Source of the DNA: Neoroseomonas soli
Lineage (GTDB): Bacteria; Pseudomonadota; Alphaproteobacteria; Acetobacterales; Acetobacteraceae
Reading direction: 5' to 3'
Assembly: GCF_018129065.1 (NCBI RefSeq)
Contig: NZ_JAAEDM010000011.1
Location: forward strand, 25,721 to 89,720
Length of the DNA stretch: 64,000 bases
Shown: in pieces, positions 1-8,556 of the stretch
Position numbering within the stretch: the stretch's first letter is position 1
Layout of the letters: every line of letters starts with the position of its first letter
Made by a program: the position numbers and the translations under genes
The notes under the pieces: model-generated
Database searches by the model: none
What the model was told of the DNA's origin: nothing
Seen by the model: the letters and a program-made list of their open reading frames with translations, nothing else

Positions 1-2
1 CG

Positions 3-704
3 CCGCTGGTCGCGCATTCCGGCCTTGAGGTCTTCCGCAGCGCGCGGCCCGGGCTGCATCTGCTGCGCGGAACGTGCAGCCTGCTGACCTGGGGGTTCTA
101 CTACGCCTCCTTCGGGCCGCTCGACCTTGCCACCGCGACGGTGCTGTCCTTCACCAACGTGATGTTCACCACGCTGCTCGCCGGGCCGGTGCTGGGCGAG
201 CGCGTGGACCGCTGGCGCTGGGCGGGGACGATCGCGGGATTCCTCGGCGTGGCGGTGATGCTGCGGCCGGGGACATCGGTCTCGCTGGTCGGCGTGGCGC
301 TGGCGATCGCCTCGGCGACGGCCTGGTGCGGGATCACTCTGTCTTCGCGCGTGCTGGCGCGCAGCGAGAGGAACTCCACCATCATGGCCTGGGTCGGGCT
401 GGTGACGACGGCGGGCGTGACGCCCTTCGCGGTGATGGCCTGGGTGCCGCTCGGATCGTTCGACCTGGCGTTCCTGCTCGGCTTCGCGCTGTTCACGCCG
501 GCGATCATCTGGCTGCTCACCTCGGCCTATCGTCATGGGGAGGCCTCGGCACTGGCGCCGTTCCAATACCTGCGGCTGGTGGTGGTCGCAGGTTTCGGCT
601 GGGCGATCTTCCATGAGGTGCCGGACGGCTGGACCTGGGCGGGCGCGGCGGTGATCCTCGCGGGCGCGGTGGTGATCACCGTCGCGGAGGCGCGGCGGCA
701 ATAG
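3..704 (+). CDS. EamA/DMT-family transporter, C-terminal part (5' end outside window)
   Basis: The reading frame is open from the left edge to the TAA ending at 704, so the true start lies upstream. The visible 233 residues are a run of hydrophobic helices separated by short polar turns, with the second EamA repeat starting near the LVGVALAIASATAW stretch. The family exports small metabolites such as amino acids across the inner membrane, usually with ten helices; this part would hold about seven. It ends about 40 bp before the convergent aminotransferase. Substrate cannot be inferred from sequence. Family assignment is firm, function is generic. Confidence 0.8.
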   Translation, partial: PLVAHSGLEVFRSARPGLHLLRGTCSLLTWGFYYASFGPLDLATATVLSFTNVMFTTLLAGPVLGERVDRWRWAGTIAGFLGVAVMLRPGTSVSLVGVALAIASATAWCGITLSSRVLARSERNSTIMAWVGLVTTAGVTPFAVMAWVPLGSFDLAFLLGFALFTPAIIWLLTSAYRHGEASALAPFQYLRLVVVAGFGWAIFHEVPDGWTWAGAAVILAGAVVITVAEARRQ

Positions 705-743
705 CCTTTCCGTGCCCGCACGCGCGGCGACGGCGGCCGGGCG

Positions 744-1931
744 TCAGCGGCGCGCCTCCCTGATCGCGCGCGCGAAGACCGGCAGGGATCGCTCGACCAT
801 CGCGTCGTTCGCCGTCAGGCTGATGCGCAGCCGCCCCGGCAGGTCGCAGAGGCTGCCCGGCAGAACCCATACGCCCCCTTCCGCGAGCCGCGCCGCGAAG
901 GCCCTGTCGTCCGGCACCGGAGAGCGGGGGATCAGGTAGAAGGTGCCTTCCGGCATCGGCACCTCGTAGCCCGCCGCACGCAGTCCTTCGACCATGCGCC
1001 TCACTCGGCTCTGCAGGGCGGCGATGTCGATGCAGAGTTCCTCGAGTTCCGGCAGCGCGCGCTGCAGCGTGCGCCCTGCGAACCCCCACCCATGCGCGAC
1101 CTGCGCCGTCGTGACCGCCTCGCGCAGCCTGACGCGATCCGGTTCGGGCATGTCCGGGCCGAGCGCAAGCCAGCCCAGGCGCTCACCCGGCGCAAGCAAC
1201 GTCTTGCCATAGGAATAGGCGATGAGCGTGTAGGGGTAGCTTTCGGCCGGGCCGACATGGGTTCGCCCGTCGAGCACGATGCGCGCATACGGCTCGTCGG
1301 CCAGGAGATAGATGACCTTGCCGTGCCGCGCGGAGGCCTCGGCGAGGACGCGCGCGAGCGCATCGAGCTGCCTGCGCGGATAGATGCGCCCGGTCGGATT
1401 GTGCGGCGTGTTCACCACGACGACACGCGTGCGCGGGCTGATCGCTGCGGCGATCGCGCCAGGGTCGAGGTCGAAGCTGTCCGGCACGAGATCCACCGGC
1501 ACGGGCGTCCCGCCGGCGCCACGCGTCAGCACCCCGTAGTTGAACCAGCCGGGGCGCGGGTAGAGCACTTCCTCCTCCGGTTCGAGCACCGCCAGCAGCG
1601 CCGCGGCGATGGCGCCGAAGCCGCCGGCCGTGATGGCGACATCGGCCGCTGCATAGGGCCGCCCGCGCGAGCGGGTCAGCGACCGCGCGACCGCCTCCTG
1701 CGCCACCGGTTCGTATTGCTTGTAGGCGAACCACTGCGTGTCGCGCGGCTCGGCGTGGCGGATCAGCGCCTCCACCAAGCCGCGCAGCGGCATCTCCTGC
1801 GGGTTGCCGAACAGGAAGTCGCAGGCATCCGGGCCGAGTCCGCCGCTGAAGATGCGCTGGCCGAATTTCACCACGGCGCGCTTCTCGTCCGCGCTCTGCC
1901 GGATGCGGCTGGAAATGGGCGCGATGACCAT
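744..1931 (-). CDS. Pyridoxal-phosphate aminotransferase, class I/II
   Basis: 395 residues, the normal length for fold-type I aminotransferases. The substrate-cofactor landmarks are visible: NTPHNPTG around residue 180, the ADEPYARI strand, and YSYGKTLLAPGERLGW, whose lysine should form the Schiff base with PLP. The start at 1931 is preferred because GGGAGCG lies a few bases upstream and the N-terminus (MVIAPISSRIRQ) matches aminotransferase N-termini; the frame stays open further upstream but with no homologous sequence. It is convergent with the EamA gene and is followed upstream by a cyclotransferase-like gene on the same strand, about 115 bp away. Amino donor is unknown. Confidence 0.85.
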   Translation of the reverse strand: MVIAPISSRIRQSADEKRAVVKFGQRIFSGGLGPDACDFLFGNPQEMPLRGLVEALIRHAEPRDTQWFAYKQYEPVAQEAVARSLTRSRGRPYAAADVAITAGGFGAIAAALLAVLEPEEEVLYPRPGWFNYGVLTRGAGGTPVPVDLVPDSFDLDPGAIAAAISPRTRVVVVNTPHNPTGRIYPRRQLDALARVLAEASARHGKVIYLLADEPYARIVLDGRTHVGPAESYPYTLIAYSYGKTLLAPGERLGWLALGPDMPEPDRVRLREAVTTAQVAHGWGFAGRTLQRALPELEELCIDIAALQSRVRRMVEGLRAAGYEVPMPEGTFYLIPRSPVPDDRAFAARLAEGGVWVLPGSLCDLPGRLRISLTANDAMVERSLPVFARAIREARR

Positions 1932-2046
1932 CGTGCGCTCCCGTTGCAGGTCCCGGGCGCCGGCGGAGCCGAGCATCCGCACGTCGCCACCGCCCATCAC
2001 AATATTGCGCCGGCAGCCGCGGAAGCGAGCATTTTGACGAAGTTCG

Positions 2047-2487
2047 CTATCCCCGGACCTGCGCGCGACCGCCGAAGCCCGACGCGGCGATGGCCGCGTC
2101 GAGCGGCGCGCTGTCGAAGGCGAAGTCGCGGTAGCCGTGGCGCAGCCGCTGCACGTATTCCGGCGCGGGCGGGCCGGGGCGGTGGACGATTTCCTCATAG
2201 GTCCAGGCCATGCCGCCATCGGGCAGCGCGACCTTCGTGCGCGTGTAGGTGTGCGGGCCCTCAAAGCGGTCGAGCGCCGCCAGGTCCGCCGCGGTCACGC
2301 GCCACAGGCCGACCGGGCAGGCCGCGTCGTCGTCGCGCTCGATCAACGCATACTTGCGCAACACCAAGCGCCAGCCGGGCAGGACCAGGCTGCCGGCAAC
2401 CTCGGCGTCGGGACAGCGCCGGCGCATCTGGTCGTGCCAGAGGTTGCTGCCATAGGCTGCGTAGGGTTCAGGGAGGAAGTCAGGCAT
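2047..2487 (-). CDS. Gamma-glutamylcyclotransferase-like protein (AIG2/GGCT fold)
   Basis: 146 residues. The N-terminal YAAYGSNL motif is the hallmark of the GGCT/AIG2 fold, where it binds the gamma-glutamyl group; a later acidic residue in the ALDRFEGPHTY segment fits the catalytic glutamate position. Family members release 5-oxoproline from gamma-glutamyl compounds, but many bacterial homologues are uncharacterised. The chosen ATG (2485-2487) overlaps the ATG of the divergent MBL gene in the shared tetramer CATG, and a G-rich stretch GTGGGGG lies upstream as a weak ribosome site. Whether it acts on glutathione breakdown products is inference. Confidence 0.7.
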   Translation of the reverse strand: MPDFLPEPYAAYGSNLWHDQMRRRCPDAEVAGSLVLPGWRLVLRKYALIERDDDAACPVGLWRVTAADLAALDRFEGPHTYTRTKVALPDGGMAWTYEEIVHRPGPPAPEYVQRLRHGYRDFAFDSAPLDAAIAASGFGGRAQVRG

Positions 2488-3469
2488 GCAGTCGCCCCCA
2501 CCGGTGGACCGGATCGAGATAACCGTCCTAGTGGACAACGTCACGGACAGCCTTTCCACCACGCCGCCCTTCGTGACGCGCGAATGGGTGCGGCTGCAGC
2601 GGATGGGCATGAAGCGCACCTCGGGCGGATCGCTCTGCTGCGCGAATCATGGCCTGTCCCTCGTCATCACGGTCGAGGCCGATGGCGAGCGCCGCAGCGT
2701 GCTCTTCGACGGCGGCCCGGTGGACTACGCGGTGGAGCGCAACGGCACGCGCCTCGGCGTCGATTTCGGCGCCATCGAGGCGATGGTCCTCTCCCACGGG
2801 CACTGGGACCATGCCGGCGGCCTACCCCAGGCGATCGCGATGGTCCGCGCCGCCAATGGCAAGCGCGCCGTGCCGCTGCACCTGCATCCCGGCATGTTCC
2901 GCGAGCGCGGCAGTCGCCAGGCGGATGGCGGCGTGCTGCCGATGGACCGCGTGCCCTCGCCCGCCGAATGGGAAGCGATGGGCGCCGCGCCGCAGGTCTC
3001 CCGCGAGCCGGCGGTGATCGCGGGGCATGTGCTGGTCAGCGGGGAGATCCCGCGCGTGACCGACTACGAGACCGGCCTGCCCGGCCAGGTCGCGCGCGGC
3101 TCGGACGATGCACCCTGGGAGCCGGACGAATGGCTTTCGGATGAGCGTTTCGTCGCCGTCCACCTGCGCGGCCAGGGGCTGGTCGTCTTCTCCGCCTGCT
3201 CGCATTGCGGCATCGTCAACGTGCTGCACGAGGCACGGCGACTGATGCCGCACATCCCTCTGCTCGCGGCGATGGGCGGCTTCCACCTGTCCGGCACGAA
3301 TGAGCGGGTGATCCCGCAGACAGTGGCCGATCTCGGCGGCTTCGGGCTGCGCTGGATGTTCCCCTCCCACTGCACTGGTTGGCGCGCGCTGAATGCGCTC
3401 GAGCGCGCCTATGGCGATGCGGTGGTGGTGCCCGGCGCAGTGGGCAAGACCTTCGTGCTCGAGGCGTGA
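2486..3469 (+). CDS. MBL-fold metallohydrolase (dihydropterin-phosphate-synthase-like subfamily)
   Basis: 327 residues. Metal-ligand motif SHGHWDHAGG sits near residue 98, followed by the later ligands in FSACSHCGIVNVL and GGFHLSG, and a C-terminal PSHCTGW. This set matches the metallo-beta-lactamase subfamily annotated as 7,8-dihydropterin-6-methyl-4-(beta-D-ribofuranosyl)aminobenzene 5'-phosphate synthase-like; the biochemical role in bacteria is not settled. Start chosen for a strong GGGAGGA ribosome site at 2471-2477. Its stop overlaps the GTG of the next gene, suggesting translational coupling. Cytoplasmic, as no signal peptide is seen. Confidence 0.8.
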   Translation: MQSPPPVDRIEITVLVDNVTDSLSTTPPFVTREWVRLQRMGMKRTSGGSLCCANHGLSLVITVEADGERRSVLFDGGPVDYAVERNGTRLGVDFGAIEAMVLSHGHWDHAGGLPQAIAMVRAANGKRAVPLHLHPGMFRERGSRQADGGVLPMDRVPSPAEWEAMGAAPQVSREPAVIAGHVLVSGEIPRVTDYETGLPGQVARGSDDAPWEPDEWLSDERFVAVHLRGQGLVVFSACSHCGIVNVLHEARRLMPHIPLLAAMGGFHLSGTNERVIPQTVADLGGFGLRWMFPSHCTGWRALNALERAYGDAVVVPGAVGKTFVLEA

Positions 3470-4869
3470 CGCTCCTCCTGCAATCCGCCCCGCTGTTGCT
3501 GCTGGTGGGGCTGCTGCTCTCGGGGCGCGCGGGGCCGCTGCCGGCGGTGCTGGCGGCCATCGCCGTGGCGCTGCCGGCGGCCTTCGTCTCGCTGCCCGGG
3601 GGCATTTCCTTCCCCGGCTTCGTGCTGGACGAGGCCTTACGCGGTGCCTTCCTCGCCTCCCAGCCGATCGGCGTGGTGGTGGGCGGGTTGCTGTTCCATG
3701 CCGCGGTCGAGGGGCGCGGCGGCGCGGCCGAGGCCCGCCCGGCGACGCCGCGCGCGATCTTCACCGCGACGCTGCTGATGGGCGTGTTCATGGAAAGCGT
3801 GACCGGCTTCGCGGTCGGCGCGGTCTTTGCCCTCGCCGCCCTGCGCAGCATGGGCATCGGCGGCGCGCCGGCGGCGGCGCTGGCGCTGCTCTCGCTCTGC
3901 CTGATCCCGTGGGGAGGGCTCGGGCCGGGCACCTCGCTCGGCGCGGCGCTGGTGGACGTGCCGGCGCAGGAGATTGCGGCGCTCACGGCCCTGCCGGCCG
4001 CGGCCTGGCTGATGGTGCTGGGGCCGGTGTGCTGGCGGCTCTGCGCGGCGGCGGGGGTGCCGGTGTCGGCGGCCGAGCGCCTGGCACAGGCGGGCATGCT
4101 GGCGACGATGGCGGCGATCCTGGTGCTGGGGCATCGCGTGCTGCCCTTCGAGATCCTTGGTATCCTTGCCTCCGGCGTGCCGTTGCTGGCCGCGCTGTGG
4201 CGCGCGGATCCGCCGCGGGGTGCCGAGGGGTGGGACCGCGCGGCGCGCGCCATGGGACCCTACCTGCTGCTGACGGTGGCGCTGCTCGCCGCGCGCGCGG
4301 TGCCGAACCCGCCGGCCTTCCGGCCCTATGAGACACTGCCGGCCTTTCCCGTGACGCATGTCGCGGTGGTGCTTCTGGCCGTGGCCGCCGGTCTGCTGCT
4401 GCTGCGCGAGCATCCCGCGCGGCGTTCCACGGCGGCGCTGAAGCGTGCGCTGCGTCCGGCGGCGGCGATGCTGCTGTACGTGCTGCTGGCGCGGCTGATG
4501 GCCGGCAGCGGCGCGACGGCGGCGCTGGCCCAGGCGGCGGCAGGTGCGCTGGGGGCTGCGGCGCCCTTTGCGGTGCCGGTGCTCGGCCTCGCGGGTGGCA
4601 TGGTGACGGGCAGCAATGTCGGCTCCAACGCCGCGCTGATGCCGGTGCAGAATGCGCTCGGCCTGGCCGCCGGGATGCCGCCGCTGCTGGCGCCGGCGGT
4701 GCACAACTTCTCGGGCGCCGCGGGGGCGGGCGTGTCCTTCGCCGTCACCGCGATGATCTGCGGGCTGCTCGCCGACGGGACCAGGCCGGCGGCGATCTGG
4801 CGGCTGCTGCTGCCTTCCCTGGCCGCGGTGGTGCTGATCGGCTGGGCCACGGTCGCGCTGCTGCGCTGA
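3466..4869 (+). CDS. Lactate-permease-like (LctP family) membrane transporter
   Basis: 467 residues, nearly all hydrophobic, about twelve helices. The GVFMESVTGFAVGAVFAL segment resembles the SESVTGFGVG region of L-lactate permeases, and the GGMVTGSNVGSNA segment resembles their second conserved loop (TGSD.SSN). Usual LctP proteins are 500-590 residues, so this is a shorter relative. GTG at 3466 overlaps the preceding TGA as GTGA. The alternative upstream ATG at 3379 would lie deep inside the MBL gene and adds non-membrane sequence, so it was not used. Substrate is likely a small hydroxy- or carboxylic acid; this is inference. Confidence 0.65.
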   Translation: MTLLLQSAPLLLLVGLLLSGRAGPLPAVLAAIAVALPAAFVSLPGGISFPGFVLDEALRGAFLASQPIGVVVGGLLFHAAVEGRGGAAEARPATPRAIFTATLLMGVFMESVTGFAVGAVFALAALRSMGIGGAPAAALALLSLCLIPWGGLGPGTSLGAALVDVPAQEIAALTALPAAAWLMVLGPVCWRLCAAAGVPVSAAERLAQAGMLATMAAILVLGHRVLPFEILGILASGVPLLAALWRADPPRGAEGWDRAARAMGPYLLLTVALLAARAVPNPPAFRPYETLPAFPVTHVAVVLLAVAAGLLLLREHPARRSTAALKRALRPAAAMLLYVLLARLMAGSGATAALAQAAAGALGAAAPFAVPVLGLAGGMVTGSNVGSNAALMPVQNALGLAAGMPPLLAPAVHNFSGAAGAGVSFAVTAMICGLLADGTRPAAIWRLLLPSLAAVVLIGWATVALLR

Positions 4870-4947
4870 AGCCCCGGGCTTGCGCCCGCGCGCCAGCGCG
4901 CACAGGCTGCGTTCCGCAAGTAAGACCAACCAAAGGGGAACGTCAGG

Positions 4948-5922
4948 ATGAGGATCACACGCCGGGGTGCGTTGACGGCCGCCGCCACGATGCTTGCGGC
5001 GCCGGCCGTGCAGGCGCAGGGCACTTTCCCGAACAAGCCGGTCCGCATGATCGTGCCCTACCCGCCCGGCGGCGTGACCGACATCATGGGCCGCCTGGCG
5101 GCGGAGGCGATGTCGCGCCAGCTCGGCCAGCCGATCGTGGTCGAGAACCGCGCCGGTGCCGGCGGCAATATCGGCGCCAAGGCCGCGGCCCTGGCGGAGC
5201 CCGACGGCTACACGCTGCTGCTCGGCACCTCGGCGACGCAGGGCGTCAATCCGGTTCTCTACCCCGATCCGGCCTTCGATCCGCGGCGCGACCTCACGGG
5301 CATCGGCGTGATGGCCGACATGCCGAACCTGCTGGTCTGCAACCCGCGCCGCTGGAACCCGTCCAGCGCCGCCGAGGCCATCGCGCGCTGCAAGGCGGAA
5401 CCGGGCAAGGTCCTGTTCGGGTCCGTGGGCAACGGCTCCTCCTCCCACCTGTCCCAGGCGATGCTGACGAAGATGGCGGGCATCGAGGTGGTGCACGTGC
5501 CCTATCGCGGCTCCTCGCCTGCGGTGGCAGCGATGATCGCGGGCGACCTCGACCTGTTGTTCGATGCGTCCGCGACCTCCACGCCGCACGTGCGCGGCGG
5601 TTCGGTCAAGGCGCTGGCGGTGACGATGCGCCAGCGCTTCTCCCTGCTGCCGGACGTGCCGACGCTCGACGAGCAGGGGGTGCGCGGCTACCACCTCTCG
5701 GTCTGGAACGGGGTGCTGACGCAGTCCCGCGTGCCGGCACCGGTCCTCGCGCGGCTTCGGCAGGCCTTCGAGCGGGCCATGGACGATGCGATGCGAGAAC
5801 GGCTGAAGGCCAACTTCACCGAGCCGATGAGCATTCCGACCGCCGGGTTGCAATCCTGGCTTGCCGAGGACGCAGAACTCTGGGGTCGTGTCGCGCGGGA
5901 CAGCGGCATCCGGGCGGACTGA
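4948..5922 (+). CDS. Bug/TctC-family periplasmic solute-binding protein (1 of 6)
   Basis: 324 residues with an N-terminal twin-arginine-like or Sec signal (MRITRRGALTAAATM, cleavage after VQAQG). The mature protein opens with the family signature FPNKPVRMIVPYPPGGVTD, in which backbone groups bind a substrate carboxylate, and contains VENRAGAGGNIG and VPYRGSSPAV. Bug proteins deliver carboxylic acids to TctA/TctB membrane partners; neither partner is in this window. It follows the LctP-like gene after 78 bp with an AAGGGGAACG ribosome site and may share its transcript. Confidence 0.9.
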   Translation: MRITRRGALTAAATMLAAPAVQAQGTFPNKPVRMIVPYPPGGVTDIMGRLAAEAMSRQLGQPIVVENRAGAGGNIGAKAAALAEPDGYTLLLGTSATQGVNPVLYPDPAFDPRRDLTGIGVMADMPNLLVCNPRRWNPSSAAEAIARCKAEPGKVLFGSVGNGSSSHLSQAMLTKMAGIEVVHVPYRGSSPAVAAMIAGDLDLLFDASATSTPHVRGGSVKALAVTMRQRFSLLPDVPTLDEQGVRGYHLSVWNGVLTQSRVPAPVLARLRQAFERAMDDAMRERLKANFTEPMSIPTAGLQSWLAEDAELWGRVARDSGIRAD

Positions 5923-5956
5923 CGCGCGGCACCCGGGCGGATTTCATGAACATGGA

Positions 5957-6045
5957 TTCAAGATTGCACGCTTGAAACTTGCCGCGGCGCTCGCGCCGAC
6001 TAGCGTCCGCGGCACAGCCGTACCCCTCCGGGGCGGCGCCGGGAG
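5957..6045 (+). promoter_or_regulatory. Structured 5' leader of the TerC/YjbE gene (three predicted stem-loops)
   Basis: Three consecutive inverted repeats are visible: TTCAAG/CTTGAA (5957-5962 with 5971-5976), a long stem GCCGCGG plus CGCT pairing with AGCG plus CCGCGGC (5981-5991 with 6002-6013, one bulge), and CCCC/GGGG (6023-6026 with 6030-6033) just before the ribosome site CGGGAG. Leaders of this transporter family often carry the manganese-sensing yybP-ykoY RNA, but I cannot match its conserved loop bases here. No U-tract follows. Confidence 0.35.
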
Positions 6046-6051
6046 TGAAAA

Positions 6052-6699
6052 ATGGACGGCTTGTTCGCGGCGGCACCGCGCTTCCTCGAGATCCTGTGGC
6101 TCAACATCATCCTGTCGGGCGACAATGCCGTGGTCATCGGCATGGCGGCCGCGGGCCTCGCGCCGAAGCTGCGCAGCCGCGCAGTGCTGTTCGGCATCGT
6201 CGCCGCGGCGGTGCTGCGCGTGGTGTTCTCGATCTTCGCCACCTACCTGCTGAACCTGTGGTGGATCGCCTTCCTCGGCGGCGCCGCGCTGCTCTACATC
6301 GCCTGGGGGTTCTGGAAGGAACTCCGCCAGCACGGCGAGGAGGAGCAGGACGCGTCGGGTGAAGGGAAGGAAAAGACCCTCGTCCAGGCGCTGTGGCAGA
6401 TCGTGCTCGCCGACGTCTCCATGAGCCTCGACAACGTGCTCGCGGTGGCGGCGGTCGCGCGCAACGACATGGTGATGCTGGTGATCGGCCTCAGCGTCTC
6501 GATCGTGCTGATGGGCCTGCTGGGCGGGATGCTGGCGCGGCTGCTCGACCGCTTCAAGTTCATCGCCTATGTCGGCGTGGCGCTGATTGCATGGATCGGC
6601 ATCGAGCTGATGTGGGAGGGTGCGGCGAACGCCAATGCGGCGCTGCATCTCGGCCTGCCCCTCCCGGCCCCGCAGCACGGTGAAGCCGCGCCGCATTGA
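6052..6699 (+). CDS. TerC/YjbE-family integral membrane protein, putative metal-ion exporter
   Basis: 215 residues with about seven hydrophobic helices. The two TerC hallmarks are present: LSGDNAVVIGMA near residue 21 and the related MSLDNVLAVAAVA near residue 124, each with the membrane-embedded acidic/Asn pair thought to bind metal. A charged loop (EELRQHGEEEQDASGEGKEK region) separates the halves. Known members (YjbE, Alx, MeeF) export manganese or load exoenzymes with it; applying this here is family-level inference. It stands alone, with a structured leader upstream and the TRAP operon about 75 bp downstream. Confidence 0.85.
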   Translation: MDGLFAAAPRFLEILWLNIILSGDNAVVIGMAAAGLAPKLRSRAVLFGIVAAAVLRVVFSIFATYLLNLWWIAFLGGAALLYIAWGFWKELRQHGEEEQDASGEGKEKTLVQALWQIVLADVSMSLDNVLAVAAVARNDMVMLVIGLSVSIVLMGLLGGMLARLLDRFKFIAYVGVALIAWIGIELMWEGAANANAALHLGLPLPAPQHGEAAPH

Positions 6700-6773
6700 A
6701 GGCCCGGCCGGGCATATCTATACGCCTTCGCATGCGGGCGGCCGACCGAGCCGCCCGCCCTGGAGGAGACAGC

Positions 6774-7748
6774 ATGAGCCCGACCCGTCGCGCGGCCCTC
6801 GCCGCCCTGTTCGCCGCACCCTTCGCGGCGGCGCCCGCGCTGGCGCAGACCACCATCACCATCCAGCACCCGCTGCCGATCGCCAGCCATTACGGCGCCG
6901 GCGCGATCGCGCTGAAGGAGAGCTTCGAGCGCGCGACGGGCGGCCGCTACCGCGTCAACATCCAGCGCAACGACAATGAGCGCGAGGTCGTCGAGAGCGT
7001 CCAGATCGGCACGGTCGAGTGCTACCTCGGCTCCACCGGCCCGGTCGGCAACTTCGTTCCCGCCGTGCGCGTGGTGGACGTGCCTTTCCTGTTCCGCGAC
7101 TACGCCCATGCCCGCGGCGTGCTCGATTCCGAGATCGGCCAGTCGCTGCTCCAGCAGTTCAACGCCCGCGGCCTGGTCGGCGTGATTTGGATGGAGAATG
7201 GCTTCCGCCACCTGACCAATTCCCGCCGCGAGGTGAATACCCCCGGCGACGTGCGCGGCCTGAAGGTCCGCACCATGGAGAACCAGGTGCACATGCGCGC
7301 CTTCTCGACGCTCGGCGCGCTGCCGACGCCGATGGCGTTCAGCGAACTGGTTCCCGCGCTCCAGCAGGGCACGGTGGATGGGCAGGAGAACCCGATCCCG
7401 GTGATCGTCTCCAACAACCTGAACCAGGTGCAGCGCTACCTGACGCTGACCGGCCACGTCTATTCGCCGGGCCTGCTCATCTGCAACCCGGCGATGATGC
7501 AGCGGATGTCGCCCGCCGACCGCACCGCCTTCATGGAAGCCGCGCGCGCCGGCCAGCAGGCCAACCGCGACAAGGTGACGGCGGACGAGAATTCCGGCGT
7601 CGAGGAACTGCGCCGGCGCGGCATGCAGGTGGTGACGCAGGTCGATACCGCCGCCTTCCAGACGGCGCTCGCCGCCGCCTTCGCGCAGTATGAGCGCGAG
7701 CTGGACGGCGCGCTGCTCCGCCGCATCCGGGACTGGCGCCCGAACTGA
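6774..7748 (+). CDS. dctP: TRAP transporter substrate-binding protein DctP
   Basis: 324 residues with a signal peptide (MSPTRRAALAALF, cleavage near APALAQ). Typical DctP landmarks follow: the ALKESFERATGGRY segment, VVDVPFLFRDYAHA, and the RTMENQVHM region whose arginine usually binds the substrate carboxylate. The ATG at 6774 is supported by GGAGGAG at 6762-6768; the longer frame from 6696 has no signal-like start. First gene of a dctP-dctQ-dctM operon, the sodium-driven uptake system for organic acids. Specific ligand not predictable. Confidence 0.92.
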   Translation: MSPTRRAALAALFAAPFAAAPALAQTTITIQHPLPIASHYGAGAIALKESFERATGGRYRVNIQRNDNEREVVESVQIGTVECYLGSTGPVGNFVPAVRVVDVPFLFRDYAHARGVLDSEIGQSLLQQFNARGLVGVIWMENGFRHLTNSRREVNTPGDVRGLKVRTMENQVHMRAFSTLGALPTPMAFSELVPALQQGTVDGQENPIPVIVSNNLNQVQRYLTLTGHVYSPGLLICNPAMMQRMSPADRTAFMEAARAGQQANRDKVTADENSGVEELRRRGMQVVTQVDTAAFQTALAAAFAQYERELDGALLRRIRDWRPN

Positions 7749-7814
7749 GCCGGGCGTGACCCGACCGGGGGCGCGGGCGGAACCCGTGCCCCTCCGTGCA
7801 TCAGGGGGGACTGC

Positions 7815-8411
7815 ATGAACGCGATGAACCTGCTGCCCTTGCAGGTGACGGTGGCGGCGACGCTGCTGACCGTGGCGGTGGCCCTCTGGGCCGCGTCGGG
7901 GGATGGCGCGCGCGCCGGCCTGCGGCGGGCGATCCTGGCGATCGACCGCTTCAGCACCGGCATCGCCGCGCTGCTGGCGAGCCTCGCGCTCGCCGTCGCG
8001 GTGGCCGCCGGGCTCTGGCAGGTGGTGGCGCGCTTCGCCACCGAGACCCCCTCCATCTGGTCCGAGGCGCTGGTGCGCACGGCGCTGGTCTGGATGGCCT
8101 TCCTCGGCATCGCGGTGGCGCTGCGGGCAGGCGCGCTGGTTTCGATCGACGTGGCGCACCGGTATTCCGGCGGCGCGCTGCGCCGGGCGCTGGAAGCCGC
8201 GGCCCTGGCGGCGAGCCTGTCGATGCTCGGCATCATGTTCTGGTTCGGCTGGATGATGGCCGAGCGCGTGCAGTTCCAGGAGATGGCGGGGCTCGAGGTC
8301 TCGATGACCTGGGGCTATGCCGCGATCCCCTTCGGTGCGGTCTTCGCGATGGTGGGGGCGGTCGCGCATTTCCTCGACCGCCGATCCGAGGAGTTGGAGG
8401 CCGCGGTATGA
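7815..8411 (+). CDS. dctQ: TRAP transporter small permease DctQ
   Basis: 198 residues, five predicted helices instead of the family's usual four because of an extra N-terminal helix (LLPLQVTVAATLLTVAVALW). The DctQ core begins near residue 45, with the VWMAFLGIAVALRAGALVSID segment typical of the family. A CAGGGGGGA ribosome site precedes the ATG. It lies 66 bp after dctP and is separated from dctM by 145 bp containing a perfect hairpin. It forms the membrane complex with DctM. Confidence 0.85.
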   Translation: MNAMNLLPLQVTVAATLLTVAVALWAASGDGARAGLRRAILAIDRFSTGIAALLASLALAVAVAAGLWQVVARFATETPSIWSEALVRTALVWMAFLGIAVALRAGALVSIDVAHRYSGGALRRALEAAALAASLSMLGIMFWFGWMMAERVQFQEMAGLEVSMTWGYAAIPFGAVFAMVGAVAHFLDRRSEELEAAV

Positions 8412-8426
8412 GGCACCACCCAAAGC

Positions 8427-8445
8427 GGCACGCCGGAGGCGTGCC
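8427..8445 (+). promoter_or_regulatory. Perfect 8-bp hairpin between dctQ and dctM
   Basis: GGCACGCC (8427-8434) pairs perfectly with GGCGTGCC (8438-8445) around a three-base GGA loop. There is no following T-run, so it is not a standard intrinsic terminator. Its place inside an operon suggests an mRNA-processing or stability element that sets the DctQ:DctM ratio, but this is inference. Confidence 0.4.
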
Positions 8446-8556
8446 GGGAGCGCACGGCGCGACCGCGCGCGGCCGGCAGTGGAGACCTGGGCTGTCCTGG
8501 CTGCGCGCAAGCCAAGCGCGCGGATGCGCGCGCCCGGCGTCTGAGGGCATGAAAAT

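Noticed and set aside
3637..5853. Long minus-strand frame of 738 codons under the LctP-like and Bug genes
   Set aside because: His/Arg/Gly-rich shadow of GC-rich coding DNA; overlaps two well-supported genes.
5923..6051. yybP-ykoY manganese riboswitch upstream of the TerC gene
   Set aside because: The conserved loop sequences of that riboswitch could not be found; only generic hairpins remain.
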